A stretch of 64,000 bases of DNA from Hymenobacter rigui (GTDB lineage: Bacteria; Bacteroidota; Bacteroidia; Cytophagales; Hymenobacteraceae): assembly GCF_003944715.1 (NCBI RefSeq), contig NZ_RWIT01000001.1, positions 620,001-684,000 of the forward strand. Reading direction: 5' to 3'. Within the stretch, counting starts at the first letter, position 1, and every line of letters begins with the position of its first letter. The notes under the pieces were generated by a model, which had not been told where the DNA came from, did not search any database, and was given only the letters and a program-made list of their open reading frames with translations. Shown here piece by piece: positions 27,401 through 35,037 of this stretch. The translations under genes were made by a program, and so were the position numbers.

Positions 27401-27818
27401 GCTGGTGTACAAGTTCGAGTCGTTTGAGCTGTTCAAGCAGATGATCAGCAAGGTGAACGAGGACACCATCCAGTTCCTGTTCCGCGCCGATGTGCCCATG
27501 CAGGCCAGCCCGGACGGTAGCTATGAGGAGCCCGAGTACTTCACCGAGGATGAGTTGCCTGTAGCCCCGCCCCAGCCCCGCCTGAAAGCCGAGAAGGAAG
27601 TTTCTTCCGTGTCGCTGGGCGCCGGCCCCGAGGACCTGGAGCAGGACGGTGCTATGCCGCAGGTGCTGGAAAAGCAACAGCCCGCCAAGTCGCAGAAGGT
27701 AGCCAACCGCAACGATAAGGTGAGTGTGCAGTACATGGACGGCCGCATCGTGCGCGACGTGAAGTACAAATCGGTGGAAGACGACCTGCTCAACGACCGG
27801 GCCGTACTCATCGACTAG
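24408..27818 (+). CDS. secA: Preprotein translocase ATPase SecA
   Basis: 1136-residue motor that drives unfolded preproteins through the SecYEG channel at the inner membrane. Walker A is MATGEGKT at residues 195-202, the DEAD-like motif is [15 protein letters not shown] near 300, and the second motor domain has [15 protein letters not shown] and [15 protein letters not shown]. It is longer than E. coli SecA (901), with inserted helices as usual in Bacteroidota. The tail ([16 protein letters not shown] to the end) has no CxCxSG zinc-binding SEC-C motif, so SecB-type docking through that tail is not expected. It is a single gene with its own -7 box and terminator. Confidence 0.97.
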   Translation: MFDFLGKTVAKIFGSKSDRDLKEIVPYVALVNAEYAKLAQLSDDELRARTDEVRARINAHLKAIDDQIANLHARVNDDATLDAVQKEELFDQIDVLEKQRNKELEVVLMEVLPVGFAICKETARRYTQNGQLVVTATDYDREYASRKPNVRIEGDKAIWSNKWLAAGAEVTWDMIHYDVQIIGGVVLHQGKISEMATGEGKTLVSTLPAFLNSLAKRGVHLVTVNDYLAKRDSEWNAPLFEFHGITVDCIDKHQPNTDARRKAYLADITYGTNNEFGFDYLRDNMARDPEELVQRRHHYAMVDEVDSVLIDDARTPLIISGPVPRGDVHEFYQLKPRIQKLVEAQKKQVQNYLVEARKLIKEGNDGPKEGEGGLMLFRAHRGLPKSKPLIKFLSETGMRAVLQKTENYYLQDNQRQMPKADEPLFFTIDEKNNQIELTERGVDLITGEGEDHSFFIMPDIGSELANIEKDQSLSGEEKLHQKEKVMDDFQIKSERIHTINQLLKAYTLFEKDDQYILTDDGKVKIVDEQTGRVMEGRRYSDGLHQAIEAKENVRVEDATQTYATVTLQNYFRMYHKLGGMTGTAETEAGEFWEIYKLDVVVIPTNRGIQRKDEHDKVYKTVREKYNAVAEEIQTLVKAGRPVLVGTTSVEISELVSRMLKLRNIPHQVLNAKQNQREAEIVAAAGYPGTVTIATNMAGRGTDIKLKETSKESGGLAIIGTERHESRRVDRQLRGRAGRQGDPGSSQFFVSLEDNLMRLFGSDRIAKLMDRMGLEEGEVIQHSMITSSIERAQKKVEENNFGIRKRLLEYDDVMNAQREVVYKRRRNALHGERLELDIWNMIYDVCEDIVVGHKGNNDFEDFKLAVIRVFGYDTHLTAQDLNGMAAGPLTQKLYDEALGYYHSKNEFIGSNSMPLINDLLSQNSPYENIAIPFTDGRKQIQAVANLRRAQASQGQEIIRGMEKVVVLSVIDEAWTKHLRAMDDLKQVVQNAVYEQKDPLLVYKFESFELFKQMISKVNEDTIQFLFRADVPMQASPDGSYEEPEYFTEDELPVAPPQPRLKAEKEVSSVSLGAGPEDLEQDGAMPQVLEKQQPAKSQKVANRNDKVSVQYMDGRIVRDVKYKSVEDDLLNDRAVLID

Positions 27819-27876
27819 GCTCACGGATTTTTCGGATTCGTTTTCGGATTTCCACGAATTTTGTGGACGATTTTTA

Positions 27877-27908
27877 AACCGCCCTGGCAGGAAGCCGGGG
27901 CGGTTTTT
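27877..27908 (+). terminator. Intrinsic terminator of secA
   Basis: AACCGCCCTGGC pairs with GCCGGGGCGGTT (one mismatch) over a short loop and is followed by a T run. Confidence 0.85.
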
Positions 27909-27915
27909 TGTAGCA

Positions 27916-28031
27916 TTTACCCCACCCCCGGCCCCTCCCCTCCGGGAGAGGGGTGTGTTCAATGAATCAGGATTCATAAACTCGCGTCTGGCACCCCTCT
28001 CCCGGAGGGGAGGGGCCGGGGGTGGGGTAAA
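27916..28031. repeat. 40-bp perfect inverted repeat
   Basis: Arms 27916-27955 (beginning TTTACCCCACCCCCGGCCCC) and 27992-28031 are exact reverse complements over 40 bases. The 36-base centre carries a small palindrome, ATGAATCAGGATTCAT. The right arm ends 10 bases before the deoC -7 box. Confidence 0.9.
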
Positions 28032-28041
28032 CTTCCCCTCG

Positions 28042-28049
28042 TACCTTTG
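28042..28049 (+). promoter_or_regulatory. -7 box of deoC, leaderless
   Basis: TACCTTTG, a perfect TAnnTTTG, ends five bases before the GTG start of deoC at 28055. Confidence 0.7.
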
Positions 28050-28054
28050 CCCTT

Positions 28055-28726
28055 GTGAACCTCGCCTCAACCATCGACCATACGCTGCTGAAGCCGGATG
28101 CCACGCCGGAGCAGATTGCCCGGCTTTGCACCGAAGCGGCCGAATACCATTTTGCCAGTGTGTGCGTGCCACCCTGCTACGTGCGGCTGGCCGCCGAGCA
28201 GCTGCACGGTACCGGCGTGCCGGTGTGCACCGTTATTGGCTTTCCGTTGGGCTACTCGTTGGCCAAGGTGAAGTTCTTTGAGGCCCACCAGGCCTTGGCC
28301 GAAGGCGCGACGGAGCTGGATATGGTCATCAACGTAGGTGCGCTGAAAGCCGGCCGACTGGAAGAAGTGGAGGAGGAAATCGGGCAGCTGGCCGAGCTGT
28401 GCCATTTGCGCGGGGCCCTGCTCAAAGTCATCATCGAAACGGCCCTGCTGACGGAGCAGGAAATTGTAACGGCCTGCCACCTGTGCGAGGAAGCCGGGGC
28501 CGACTTCGTGAAAACCTCCACCGGCTTTGCCAGTCGGGGGGCATCGGTGGCCGATATTGCCCTGATGCGCCAATCGTTGCCCGCGCACATCCGTATTAAG
28601 GCCTCGGGCGGCATTCGGGAGCGGGCGTTTGCACTGGCGCTGGTAGAAGCCGGCGCCGACCGGATTGGCTCATCTAATAGTCTGGCCCTGATAGCCGAAT
28701 CTTCCCATGAAACATCTGCTACGTAA
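28055..28726 (+). CDS. deoC: Deoxyribose-phosphate aldolase
   Basis: 223-residue class I aldolase that splits 2-deoxyribose 5-phosphate into glyceraldehyde 3-phosphate and acetaldehyde in the cytoplasm, used in deoxynucleoside catabolism. The Schiff-base lysine is Lys153 in ADFVKTSTGF; a second active-site lysine is Lys182 in IRIKASGG. ELDMVINVGALK is also a family motif. The GTG start at 28055 is supported by the N-terminal match (NLASTIDHTLLKPDAT) and the -7 box directly before it. Its end overlaps the next gene by 20 bases, so the two are translated from one message. Confidence 0.93.
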   Translation: MNLASTIDHTLLKPDATPEQIARLCTEAAEYHFASVCVPPCYVRLAAEQLHGTGVPVCTVIGFPLGYSLAKVKFFEAHQALAEGATELDMVINVGALKAGRLEEVEEEIGQLAELCHLRGALLKVIIETALLTEQEIVTACHLCEEAGADFVKTSTGFASRGASVADIALMRQSLPAHIRIKASGGIRERAFALALVEAGADRIGSSNSLALIAESSHETSAT

Positions 28727-29264
28727 CGTGCTGCTGCTGTCTGCCCTGTTTTCCCTCGGTGCCTGTGCCGCCTCGGGGCCCGCGGCTCCGGCCGCTTCCA
28801 CTGCTCCCGATACCACGCGCAAAGCCACTTCTGTACCCGCTACGCCCGCTGCCGAAGACCTGAGCCGGTACCGGCCGGTATTTGCAGCTCCCAAGGCTTC
28901 GGCCACGGTTTCGGGTACGCCCGCCCGCTTCGTGACGCCCACCAACCAGGTGAATGCGCAGGTGGAGCAGCGCCTTCGTGACCAGGCCTACACCAACCAG
29001 AACGTGAAGTATGCCCAGGGCTACCGCATTCTGGCGTACGTGGGGCTGGAGAAGGACCAGGCCATGGCCGTCCGCCGAGCCGTTATCAGCCGCTACCCCG
29101 AGGAAACCGATTACCTGGCGTTCAAGCAGCCAATTTTCCGCCTCTGGATTGGCGACTACCTCACCCGGCTGGAGGCGGAGCAGGCGTTGCTGCGCATCCG
29201 GCCCCTGGCACCCAAGGCCGAGCTGGAATCGGCGCAGGTTATCATCAACAAAACCGCTTACTAA
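28707..29264 (+). CDS. SPOR-like domain lipoprotein
   Basis: 185-residue lipoprotein with lipobox LGAC, an Ala/Pro/Thr-rich linker (residues ~20-70) and a C-terminal domain of about 75 residues (YAQGYRILAYVGLEKDQAM onward to ELESAQVIINK) that fits the SPOR pattern of a repeated beta-alpha-beta unit. SPOR domains bind denuded peptidoglycan glycan strands, so a cell-wall-associated periplasmic role is likely. It overlaps the end of deoC by 20 bases, although the two functions look unrelated. Confidence 0.7.
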   Translation: MKHLLRNVLLLSALFSLGACAASGPAAPAASTAPDTTRKATSVPATPAAEDLSRYRPVFAAPKASATVSGTPARFVTPTNQVNAQVEQRLRDQAYTNQNVKYAQGYRILAYVGLEKDQAMAVRRAVISRYPEETDYLAFKQPIFRLWIGDYLTRLEAEQALLRIRPLAPKAELESAQVIINKTAY

Positions 29265-29299
29265 CCAGCCGGCTTGCGTCGGGCCAATGCACGTTCGGT

Positions 29300-29695
29300 A
29301 TGGCAAGTATGCGTCAGTTGCAATGGGATGAGCTGGACCTGTTACAGGGGCTGGAAGTCATTCCTACTGAAAACGACAACGGCGGGCTGCATTTTGAGGT
29401 GGAGCAGGCCGGTCTGAAGCTGCTGGTAACTCTCTGGTCGCACGCCGGTGTGGTGGATGTAACGCTGGTTCACCAGCCTACCCGGTCCATTCTGCTGGAT
29501 TTTACGGTGGCTGTGCGCGGCCGTATACGCTACAACAACGACAAGCGCGGCCAGTATCTGGAGTTTCCGGATTGCGTGCTGGTAAGCCGTATCTCGTTTT
29601 CTTTGGAGCAGGATGAGGCCGCCTTCAATCCCAATACCTTTGGCCGGCCCATGCTCCTGACGGTGCGCCCGTATCCCAGCGTCCTGTTCGAGTAG
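29300..29695 (+). CDS. Conserved-looking hypothetical protein
   Basis: 131-residue protein that I do not recognise. There is no signal, membrane segment or catalytic motif; it is predicted to be mostly beta strand with charged loops (LHFEVEQAGLKLLVTLWSHA, FTVAVRGRIRYNNDKRGQYL). ATG at 29300; a second ATG three codons on is also possible. It follows the SPOR-like gene by 35 bases and precedes the amidohydrolase, so it may belong to the same transcript. Confidence 0.55.
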   Translation: MASMRQLQWDELDLLQGLEVIPTENDNGGLHFEVEQAGLKLLVTLWSHAGVVDVTLVHQPTRSILLDFTVAVRGRIRYNNDKRGQYLEFPDCVLVSRISFSLEQDEAAFNPNTFGRPMLLTVRPYPSVLFE

Positions 29696-29785
29696 CCTTA
29701 GCCGGCCGGCTGCCAGCTGGTGGGTTTCCTGTACGCCAGCTTGACCGTTTATTTCTCACTTGTTCTGCAGTTGCAGCCTTGCCTT

Positions 29786-30982
29786 ATGCTTCATCTGATA
29801 GCCCGCATCAAAACCCTGGCCGCTGAGGCCGCCGCCGATACCGTAGCTCTGCGCCAACACCTGCACGCCCATCCGGAGCTGTCGTTTCAGGAGCACAATA
29901 CGGCTGCTTTCGTTACGGAGCAGCTGCAGAAGCTGGGCCTGCAGCCCCGGCCCATTGCCGGTACCGGCCTGGTGGCCCTCATTGAAGGCCGTAATCCGGG
30001 CAGGCGTACCGTAGCCCTGCGCGCCGATATGGATGCGCTGCCCATTACCGAACAAAACGAAGTGGCCTACAAATCCACGAACCCCGGCGTGATGCATGCC
30101 TGTGGCCACGATGTGCACACGGCCTCGCTGCTGGGCGTGGCCCGCATTCTGGTGGCGTTGAAAGAAGAGTTTGAAGGCACTGTGAAGCTTATGTTTCAGC
30201 CCGGCGAGGAACTGCTGCCCGGCGGCGCTTCCCTGATGATTAAAGAGGGCGTGCTGGAAAACCCCAAACCGGCCAGCGTGCTGGGGCAGCACGTGTTTCC
30301 GCGCCTGCCGGCCGGAAAGGTGGGCCTGCGCGCCGGCCGCTACATGGCTAGCACCGATGAGCTGTACCTGACCGTACGCGGCAAAGGCGGCCATGGGGCC
30401 ATGCCCGAGCAGAACATCGACCCTGTGCTGGTGGCCGCCCATATCATTGTGGCTGCCCAACAGATTGTGAGCCGCCGCGCCAATCCCAAGCTGCCCTCAG
30501 TGCTGTCGTTCGGGAAGGTCATTGCCCAGGGTGCCACCAACGTCATTCCGAACGAAGTGCTGCTGGAAGGCACCTTCCGGACCCTGAATGAAGAATGGCG
30601 CAACGAGGCCCACGAGCACCTGCGCCGCCTCTGCGAGGGGCTGGCCGAGAGCATGGGGGCCACCTGCGAGCTGGAAATCCGCCGCGGCTACCCCTATTTG
30701 GAAAACGAGCCTGCCCTCACCGCCCGCACCGAGCAGGCCGCCGTGGAGTACCTGGGCCGCGAAAACGTGGTGGAGCTGGACCAGTGGATGGCCGCCGAGG
30801 ACTTCGCCTACTTCAGCCAGGCCGCCAGTGCCTGTTTCTACCGCCTGGGCACCGCCGCCGCCGACGGCAGCGGCCGGTTCACCTCGTCCGTGCACACGCC
30901 CACTTTTGATATCGACGCGGCTGCCCTGGAAACTGGTCCCGGCCTGATGGCTTGGCTGGCGCTGCGGGAGCTGGCGGAGTAG
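29786..30982 (+). CDS. M20 family amidohydrolase
   Basis: 398-residue metallohydrolase of the M20D group (N-acyl-amino-acid amidohydrolase, hippurate hydrolase, IAA-amino acid hydrolase). The family signatures are LRADMDALPITEQN near residue 75, MHACGHDVHTASLLG near 100 (metal ligands) and FQPGEELLPGGASLMI near 135 (catalytic Glu). It would remove an acyl group from an N-acylated amino acid or peptide in the cytoplasm; no signal peptide is present with the ATG at 29786. The frame is open 22 codons upstream, but that extension is not family-like. Confidence 0.88.
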   Translation: MLHLIARIKTLAAEAAADTVALRQHLHAHPELSFQEHNTAAFVTEQLQKLGLQPRPIAGTGLVALIEGRNPGRRTVALRADMDALPITEQNEVAYKSTNPGVMHACGHDVHTASLLGVARILVALKEEFEGTVKLMFQPGEELLPGGASLMIKEGVLENPKPASVLGQHVFPRLPAGKVGLRAGRYMASTDELYLTVRGKGGHGAMPEQNIDPVLVAAHIIVAAQQIVSRRANPKLPSVLSFGKVIAQGATNVIPNEVLLEGTFRTLNEEWRNEAHEHLRRLCEGLAESMGATCELEIRRGYPYLENEPALTARTEQAAVEYLGRENVVELDQWMAAEDFAYFSQAASACFYRLGTAAADGSGRFTSSVHTPTFDIDAAALETGPGLMAWLALRELAE

Positions 30983-31037
30983 TTAATTTCTATAGCCTAC
31001 TCTTAACCCAGGAGTAGTTTGTCATCACCCGTATCCG

Positions 31038-31859
31038 ATGCGCAACTTTTCTATTCTACTCGCGGCGGTGGCCGCACTGGCACTGGCTACCACCGCTCAG
31101 GCCCAGCGCCGCACCAAAAGCTTTACGGTACTGCAGCCCCAGGCCCAGGTAGAACTGCCGCTCAGCGGCAACGACTACCTGTTTGGTGCCGTGGGTGTGC
31201 AACACTTCGATACCAAGCTGGAGGCCACGCCGCTGTTTTCGGGGCAAATCGTGCGACTGGGGTACGAGCATTTCTGGAATGACCAATGGAGCTGGGGGGC
31301 GGTGCTGAATGGGCAGCGTGTGCAGAACAGTACGCTGTACTCTTCCTTCTATACCCACACGCTGCTGCCGGAGGTGTTTGGCCGCCACTGGAATACGTTT
31401 GGTAGCGTCAATTTTCGGCAGCGGCTGGCAATTGGCTACAACTGGCCGTTGGATGTAGCCAACTCTGGGCGGTTCCTGGCAGCCCTGCGCCTGGATGTGG
31501 ACCGGATTTTCCCGTTGGGTAGCAGCGGCCTGGCCCTGCGCCCGCGCGTGGCTGTGGAGCCCGAGGCTTACCTGCGCTTCCAGCGCGAAGACTATGAGGC
31601 GAAGGAGCCCTTCCTGGATTTCTCGGAGTTGCGTGGGGAAGTGGGTGTGCGTCTCTCGCCCCGTTTTGATTTTACGCCCTGGGTAGCCTGGCAGAACAGC
31701 TACTTCATCGGCCAGCCCCAGTTCAACCCCGACGGTAGCGTGAAAATCCCGGGCGGCAACGGCCGGATTGTGCAGCCGGTACTCGGCCTAGATATGCGCG
31801 TGACGCTGGGTCAGCGTGCTACTGATACCAGCCGGCGTCAGCTACCGACGCAGTATTAG
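31038..31859 (+). CDS. Probable outer-membrane beta-barrel protein
   Basis: 273-residue exported protein. A signal peptide (MRNFSILLAAVAALALATTA) is followed by alternating hydrophobic and polar stretches with aromatic girdles typical of a small outer-membrane barrel (HFWNDQWSWGAVLNGQ, RQRLAIGYNWPLD, FDFTPWVAWQNSYF). No family name can be given. It stands alone; the 218 bases downstream to the Hsp20 gene are markedly AT-rich and presumably promoter. Confidence 0.6.
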   Translation: MRNFSILLAAVAALALATTAQAQRRTKSFTVLQPQAQVELPLSGNDYLFGAVGVQHFDTKLEATPLFSGQIVRLGYEHFWNDQWSWGAVLNGQRVQNSTLYSSFYTHTLLPEVFGRHWNTFGSVNFRQRLAIGYNWPLDVANSGRFLAALRLDVDRIFPLGSSGLALRPRVAVEPEAYLRFQREDYEAKEPFLDFSELRGEVGVRLSPRFDFTPWVAWQNSYFIGQPQFNPDGSVKIPGGNGRIVQPVLGLDMRVTLGQRATDTSRRQLPTQY

Positions 31860-32077
31860 TGTCATATTGTCATTTGTTATAAGGCGTGTTTTACTGCGTT
31901 TCCGGCGAATGAATGAAGATTGCTTGATAAATATAAATAAGTAAAATATCGGATAAGAATAAAATAAGACAAAAAGTCACTATTTGTTGATTGGTACAGA
32001 TTTTATAGAGTACAGGAGTGTCCGCGCACCAGTTGCGGCGGACAGTGACACTTCAACTCTAAATTTTCGATAGTACC

Positions 32078-32509
32078 ATGGCAACTCTGCTGTATAACAA
32101 CCGCCCCGCCCGCGCCTTTAACTCCGTTTTGAACGACATGTTGCGCGACACGCTGCCTGCTCTCAATGAGCCGATAAAAACCTTTGTCCCCCAGGCCGAC
32201 GTGCTGGAAAGCCCCGCTGGGTTCGAGCTGCACTTGCTGCTCCCAGGGGTTGCTAAGGAAGATGTGAAAATCGACTTCCAGGACAGCCAGCTTACCATCA
32301 GTGGGGAGCGAAAAGCCCCGGAAGCTGCTGAGGATGCGCCCAAGTTCCGCCGCGTAGAGTCGGGCTACGGTAGCTTTTCCCGCACCTTCCGCCTGCCCGA
32401 TACGGTGGATGTAACTGCCATCCAGGCCGAGCTGACCAACGGCATCCTGCGTCTGCAACTGCCCTTCGATAGTAAGAAAGTCACCAAGCACCAGATTGAG
32501 GTGCGCTAA
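32078..32509 (+). CDS. Hsp20/alpha-crystallin small heat-shock protein
   Basis: 143-residue ATP-independent holdase that binds unfolding proteins in the cytoplasm. The alpha-crystallin domain spans ~residues 35-140, with the LPGVAKEDVKIDFQDSQLTI core and the ANGILRLQLPF-like end (here TNGILRLQLPF). A short C-terminal tail (KKVTKHQIEVR) follows. It is a single-gene unit with an AT-rich upstream region and a terminator at 32521, and lies upstream of an HtrA protease, another stress-response gene. Confidence 0.93.
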   Translation: MATLLYNNRPARAFNSVLNDMLRDTLPALNEPIKTFVPQADVLESPAGFELHLLLPGVAKEDVKIDFQDSQLTISGERKAPEAAEDAPKFRRVESGYGSFSRTFRLPDTVDVTAIQAELTNGILRLQLPFDSKKVTKHQIEVR

Positions 32510-32520
32510 GTAGTTTACCG

Positions 32521-32549
32521 AAAGGGCACCCGAAACGGTGCCCTTTTTG
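32521..32549 (+). terminator. Intrinsic terminator of Hsp20 gene
   Basis: AAAGGGCACC pairs with GGTGCCCTTT over a CGAAAC loop and is followed by TTT. Confidence 0.85.
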
Positions 32550-32788
32550 TTTACTGCCTATACCATGACTGCTCGTGCAGTAGCTGAGCAGCTTAGCGGA
32601 TAATCTACCAACGGGCGCTTTTCCTCCTTCAACGCCCATGCAACCGGACACCAATCAGGTGGTATCTGGCGTTAGGAGAGTAGAAAAGCAGCCCTGCTGC
32701 CCCAGCCGGGCAGTCGGTATTCATGGTCTGCTCACGTTTCTGTTGTATTTTCAAGTCATCTAGTTCATTTTTCACCTCTTTCTTACCC

Positions 32789-34297
32789 ATGCAAGCAAAA
32801 CAAATGATGCTCGGCCTGCTCGGTTCCGCCATTCTCGGTGGTGGCGTGGCGGTAGGTGGGTACAAGCTGCTGGAGCCGGCGCGTCCGTATTCGCCCCAGG
32901 CCATTGCCGCTGACCCGAATGTGCGCTACACCAGTGAGCTGCGCAGCAGCACCTACACGGTGCCTGAAGGCCTCAACTTCACGGCCGCTGCTGCCTCCGT
33001 AACGCCGGCCGTAGTGCACGTAATGACGGAATATGCTCCAAAAAATAACCAGGACGACGTGTCGCGCATGGACCCCTTCCTGCGGCAGTTCTTCGGGGAT
33101 GAAATCGACCAGTATCAGGGCCGGGGCCGCCAGCAGGGGCCGCAACAGGGCTCGGGCTCGGGCGTTATCATTGCCGCCAACGGCTACATCGTGACCAACA
33201 ACCACGTGGTGGACAAGGCCGATAAGATTGAGGTGGTGATGGACGACAAGCGCAAGTTCCAGGCTGAGCTGGTGGGCACTGACCCCACCACCGACCTGGC
33301 CCTGCTGAAGGTGAAGGCCGATAACCTGCCCTTCATCCGCTACGGCAACTCCGACCAGGTGAAGGTAGGGGAGTGGGTACTGGCCGTGGGCAACCCCTTC
33401 AATCTGAACTCCACCGTTACGGCCGGTATTATTTCGGCTAAGGGGCGTAACATCAATATCCTGCGCCGCGAAGATGGCATGGGCGTAGAGTCGTTCCTGC
33501 AGACGGACGCCGTAGTAAACCCCGGTAACTCAGGCGGTGCGCTGGTAAACCTCAATGGCGACCTGATTGGCATCAACTCGGCCATTGCCTCCCAAACGGG
33601 CTCGTTCGTGGGCTACTCGTTTGCCGTGCCCAGCTCCATTGTGAGCAAGGTGGTGGATGACTTGCTCAAGTATAAAGTGGTGCAGCGCGCCCTGCTGGGC
33701 GTGCAGATCCGGGAAGTGGATGCACAGCTGGCTTCCGAGAAAAAGCTTAACACTCTGAACGGCGTGTACGTGATGGGCTTCAACAAAACCAGCTCGGCCG
33801 CTGATGCCGGTTTGAAAGAAGGCGACATCATCACGGAAATCAACGGAGCCAAGGTAAACACCTCCTCACAGCTGCAGGAGCAGGTAGCCCGCTTCCGCCC
33901 CGGCGACAAAATCAAGGTGACTTACCTGCGCGACGGCCGCGAAAACACCGCCAGTGCCACCCTGCGTAATTCCACCGGCACCACCGATATTATCCGGGAG
34001 GAAGTAGCCTCGGTGATTAAGTACGAAGGCGCTTCGCTCACGCCCGTAACCAAGCAGGAGCAGAACAAGCTGGGCATCGAAGGTGGGGCCAAAATCAGCG
34101 GCATCCGCAGCTCCAACTTCCGCGAAACTGGTATTGCCGACGGCTTCATCATCACCCGCATCGACAAGAACAAGGTACAGAAGCCCCAGGACGTGCAGCG
34201 CTACCTCGAAGCTGCCAAGGAAACCGAAGGCGCGCTGGTTGAAGGCGTGTACCCCGACGGCCGCAAAGCCTATTACCCCATCGGGCAGGCCCAGTAA
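32789..34297 (+). CDS. Do/HtrA family periplasmic serine protease
   Basis: 502-residue protein-quality-control protease. An N-terminal hydrophobic segment (MMLGLLGSAILGGGVAVGG) exports or anchors it. The trypsin-like domain carries the triad His139 (NNHVVD), Asp169 (TDLALLKV) and Ser248 (GNSGGAL). A PDZ domain follows (~295-390, GVYVMGFNKTSSAADAGLKE) and the final ~90 residues form a second, less regular PDZ (GAKISGIRSSNFRETGIADG). The ATG at 32789 is chosen over 32723 because the hydrophobic segment should be N-terminal. It degrades or refolds damaged envelope proteins. It is followed by a terminator. Confidence 0.93.
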   Translation: MQAKQMMLGLLGSAILGGGVAVGGYKLLEPARPYSPQAIAADPNVRYTSELRSSTYTVPEGLNFTAAAASVTPAVVHVMTEYAPKNNQDDVSRMDPFLRQFFGDEIDQYQGRGRQQGPQQGSGSGVIIAANGYIVTNNHVVDKADKIEVVMDDKRKFQAELVGTDPTTDLALLKVKADNLPFIRYGNSDQVKVGEWVLAVGNPFNLNSTVTAGIISAKGRNINILRREDGMGVESFLQTDAVVNPGNSGGALVNLNGDLIGINSAIASQTGSFVGYSFAVPSSIVSKVVDDLLKYKVVQRALLGVQIREVDAQLASEKKLNTLNGVYVMGFNKTSSAADAGLKEGDIITEINGAKVNTSSQLQEQVARFRPGDKIKVTYLRDGRENTASATLRNSTGTTDIIREEVASVIKYEGASLTPVTKQEQNKLGIEGGAKISGIRSSNFRETGIADGFIITRIDKNKVQKPQDVQRYLEAAKETEGALVEGVYPDGRKAYYPIGQAQ

Positions 34298-34317
34298 CCA
34301 CCAGCTTATTCTAGAAC

Positions 34318-34356
34318 AAAAAAGGCCCTCCGCTGCAGCAGCGGAGGGCCTTTTTA
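34318..34356 (+). terminator. Intrinsic terminator of HtrA gene
   Basis: GGCCCTCCGCTGC (34324-34336) pairs perfectly with GCAGCGGAGGGCC (34338-34350), flanked by A and T runs; usable in both directions. Confidence 0.9.
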
Positions 34357-34401
34357 TTGTAAAGCTTCCATTGCGCCTGAAAAACCATCTGCAACTATGT
34401 T

Positions 34402-34440
34402 GAACGTCATGCTGAGCGCAGCCGAAGCATCTCTACCTCT
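34402..34440. repeat. Single-arm REP-like remnant
   Basis: GAACGTCATGCTGAGCGCAG followed by CCGAAGCATC resembles one arm of the GTCATTGCGAGG...GAAGCAATCC elements seen at 18475 and 24067, but no complementary arm lies nearby. I treat it as a decayed or solitary copy. Confidence 0.45.
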
Positions 34441-34510
34441 GACTGACTTCTTTGACTAACACTGCAGTAAAGCCGCTCCGGCTCTGCTTAGTATAATCGT
34501 TTCGAAGTCT

Positions 34511-34921
34511 TCAGACAGTAGCCAGCAACCACTCCATGGCTACGCCTTCCTCGATAAACAGGCGCAGGTCGTAATTGCGGCCGGGTTCCAGGCCATACGC
34601 CAGGTACTGCTGCTGGGCTGGGTCGGCCTCGTACACGGCCAGCCGGCCGGGAGAACAGAGCACCGCAATACGCAGGTGCTGCGGCTCCAGCTGCGTGGCG
34701 GCCTGTGGGTAGAATACATGGGTAGTCCACTGGCCCAGCTCGGGGTTTAGCTGGTCGCGGCGGCGCACGTCCAGCAGCCACCGCGCTAGGTGGTGTTCCT
34801 GAGCCAGGGCCAGAATGTGGGCATAATCCTGCTGTAGCTGCACGGTAAGGCCATCATCGGCCCAGCGGGCAACCAGAATGTGCAGATCGGGGCGGGGAGT
34901 GATGGATAGGGCCGAGGACAT
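34511..34921 (-). CDS. Hypothetical protein, possibly STAS/SpoIIAA-like
   Basis: 136-residue cytoplasmic protein. The layout of the N-terminal half (beta strand LHILVARWAD, helix DYAHILALAQEHH, then ARWLLDVRRRD) is that of SpoIIAA/STAS-like domains, with a conserved-looking WLLDVRR strand. I cannot identify a function. It lies alone on the minus strand, downstream-facing the HtrA gene and divergent from the aldehyde dehydrogenase. A minus-strand TATCTTTA lies directly before the ATG, close to the -7 consensus. Confidence 0.55.
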   Translation of the reverse strand: MSSALSITPRPDLHILVARWADDGLTVQLQQDYAHILALAQEHHLARWLLDVRRRDQLNPELGQWTTHVFYPQAATQLEPQHLRIAVLCSPGRLAVYEADPAQQQYLAYGLEPGRNYDLRLFIEEGVAMEWLLATV

Positions 34922-34964
34922 AGGGTAAAGATACGGAGTGGGCGCGTGCTCAGAATGCTTTTGC

Positions 34965-34972
34965 TAGCTTTG
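34965..34972 (+). promoter_or_regulatory. -7 box of aldehyde dehydrogenase gene
   Basis: TAGCTTTG matches TAnnTTTG and lies 65 bases before the ATG at 35038. Confidence 0.5.
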
Positions 34973-35037
34973 CTGAACGCCCCGGCGCACCTCATTCAAC
35001 TTCTCATTCCCACCCAACCATACCCGTTTTCACCCTC

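Noticed and set aside
25200..28172. A 990-codon open frame on the minus strand opposite secA and deoC
   Set aside because: It is fully antisense to secA, whose protein is unmistakable. Long antisense frames are expected from GC-rich codon use; the translation is low in charged-core motifs and matches no family.
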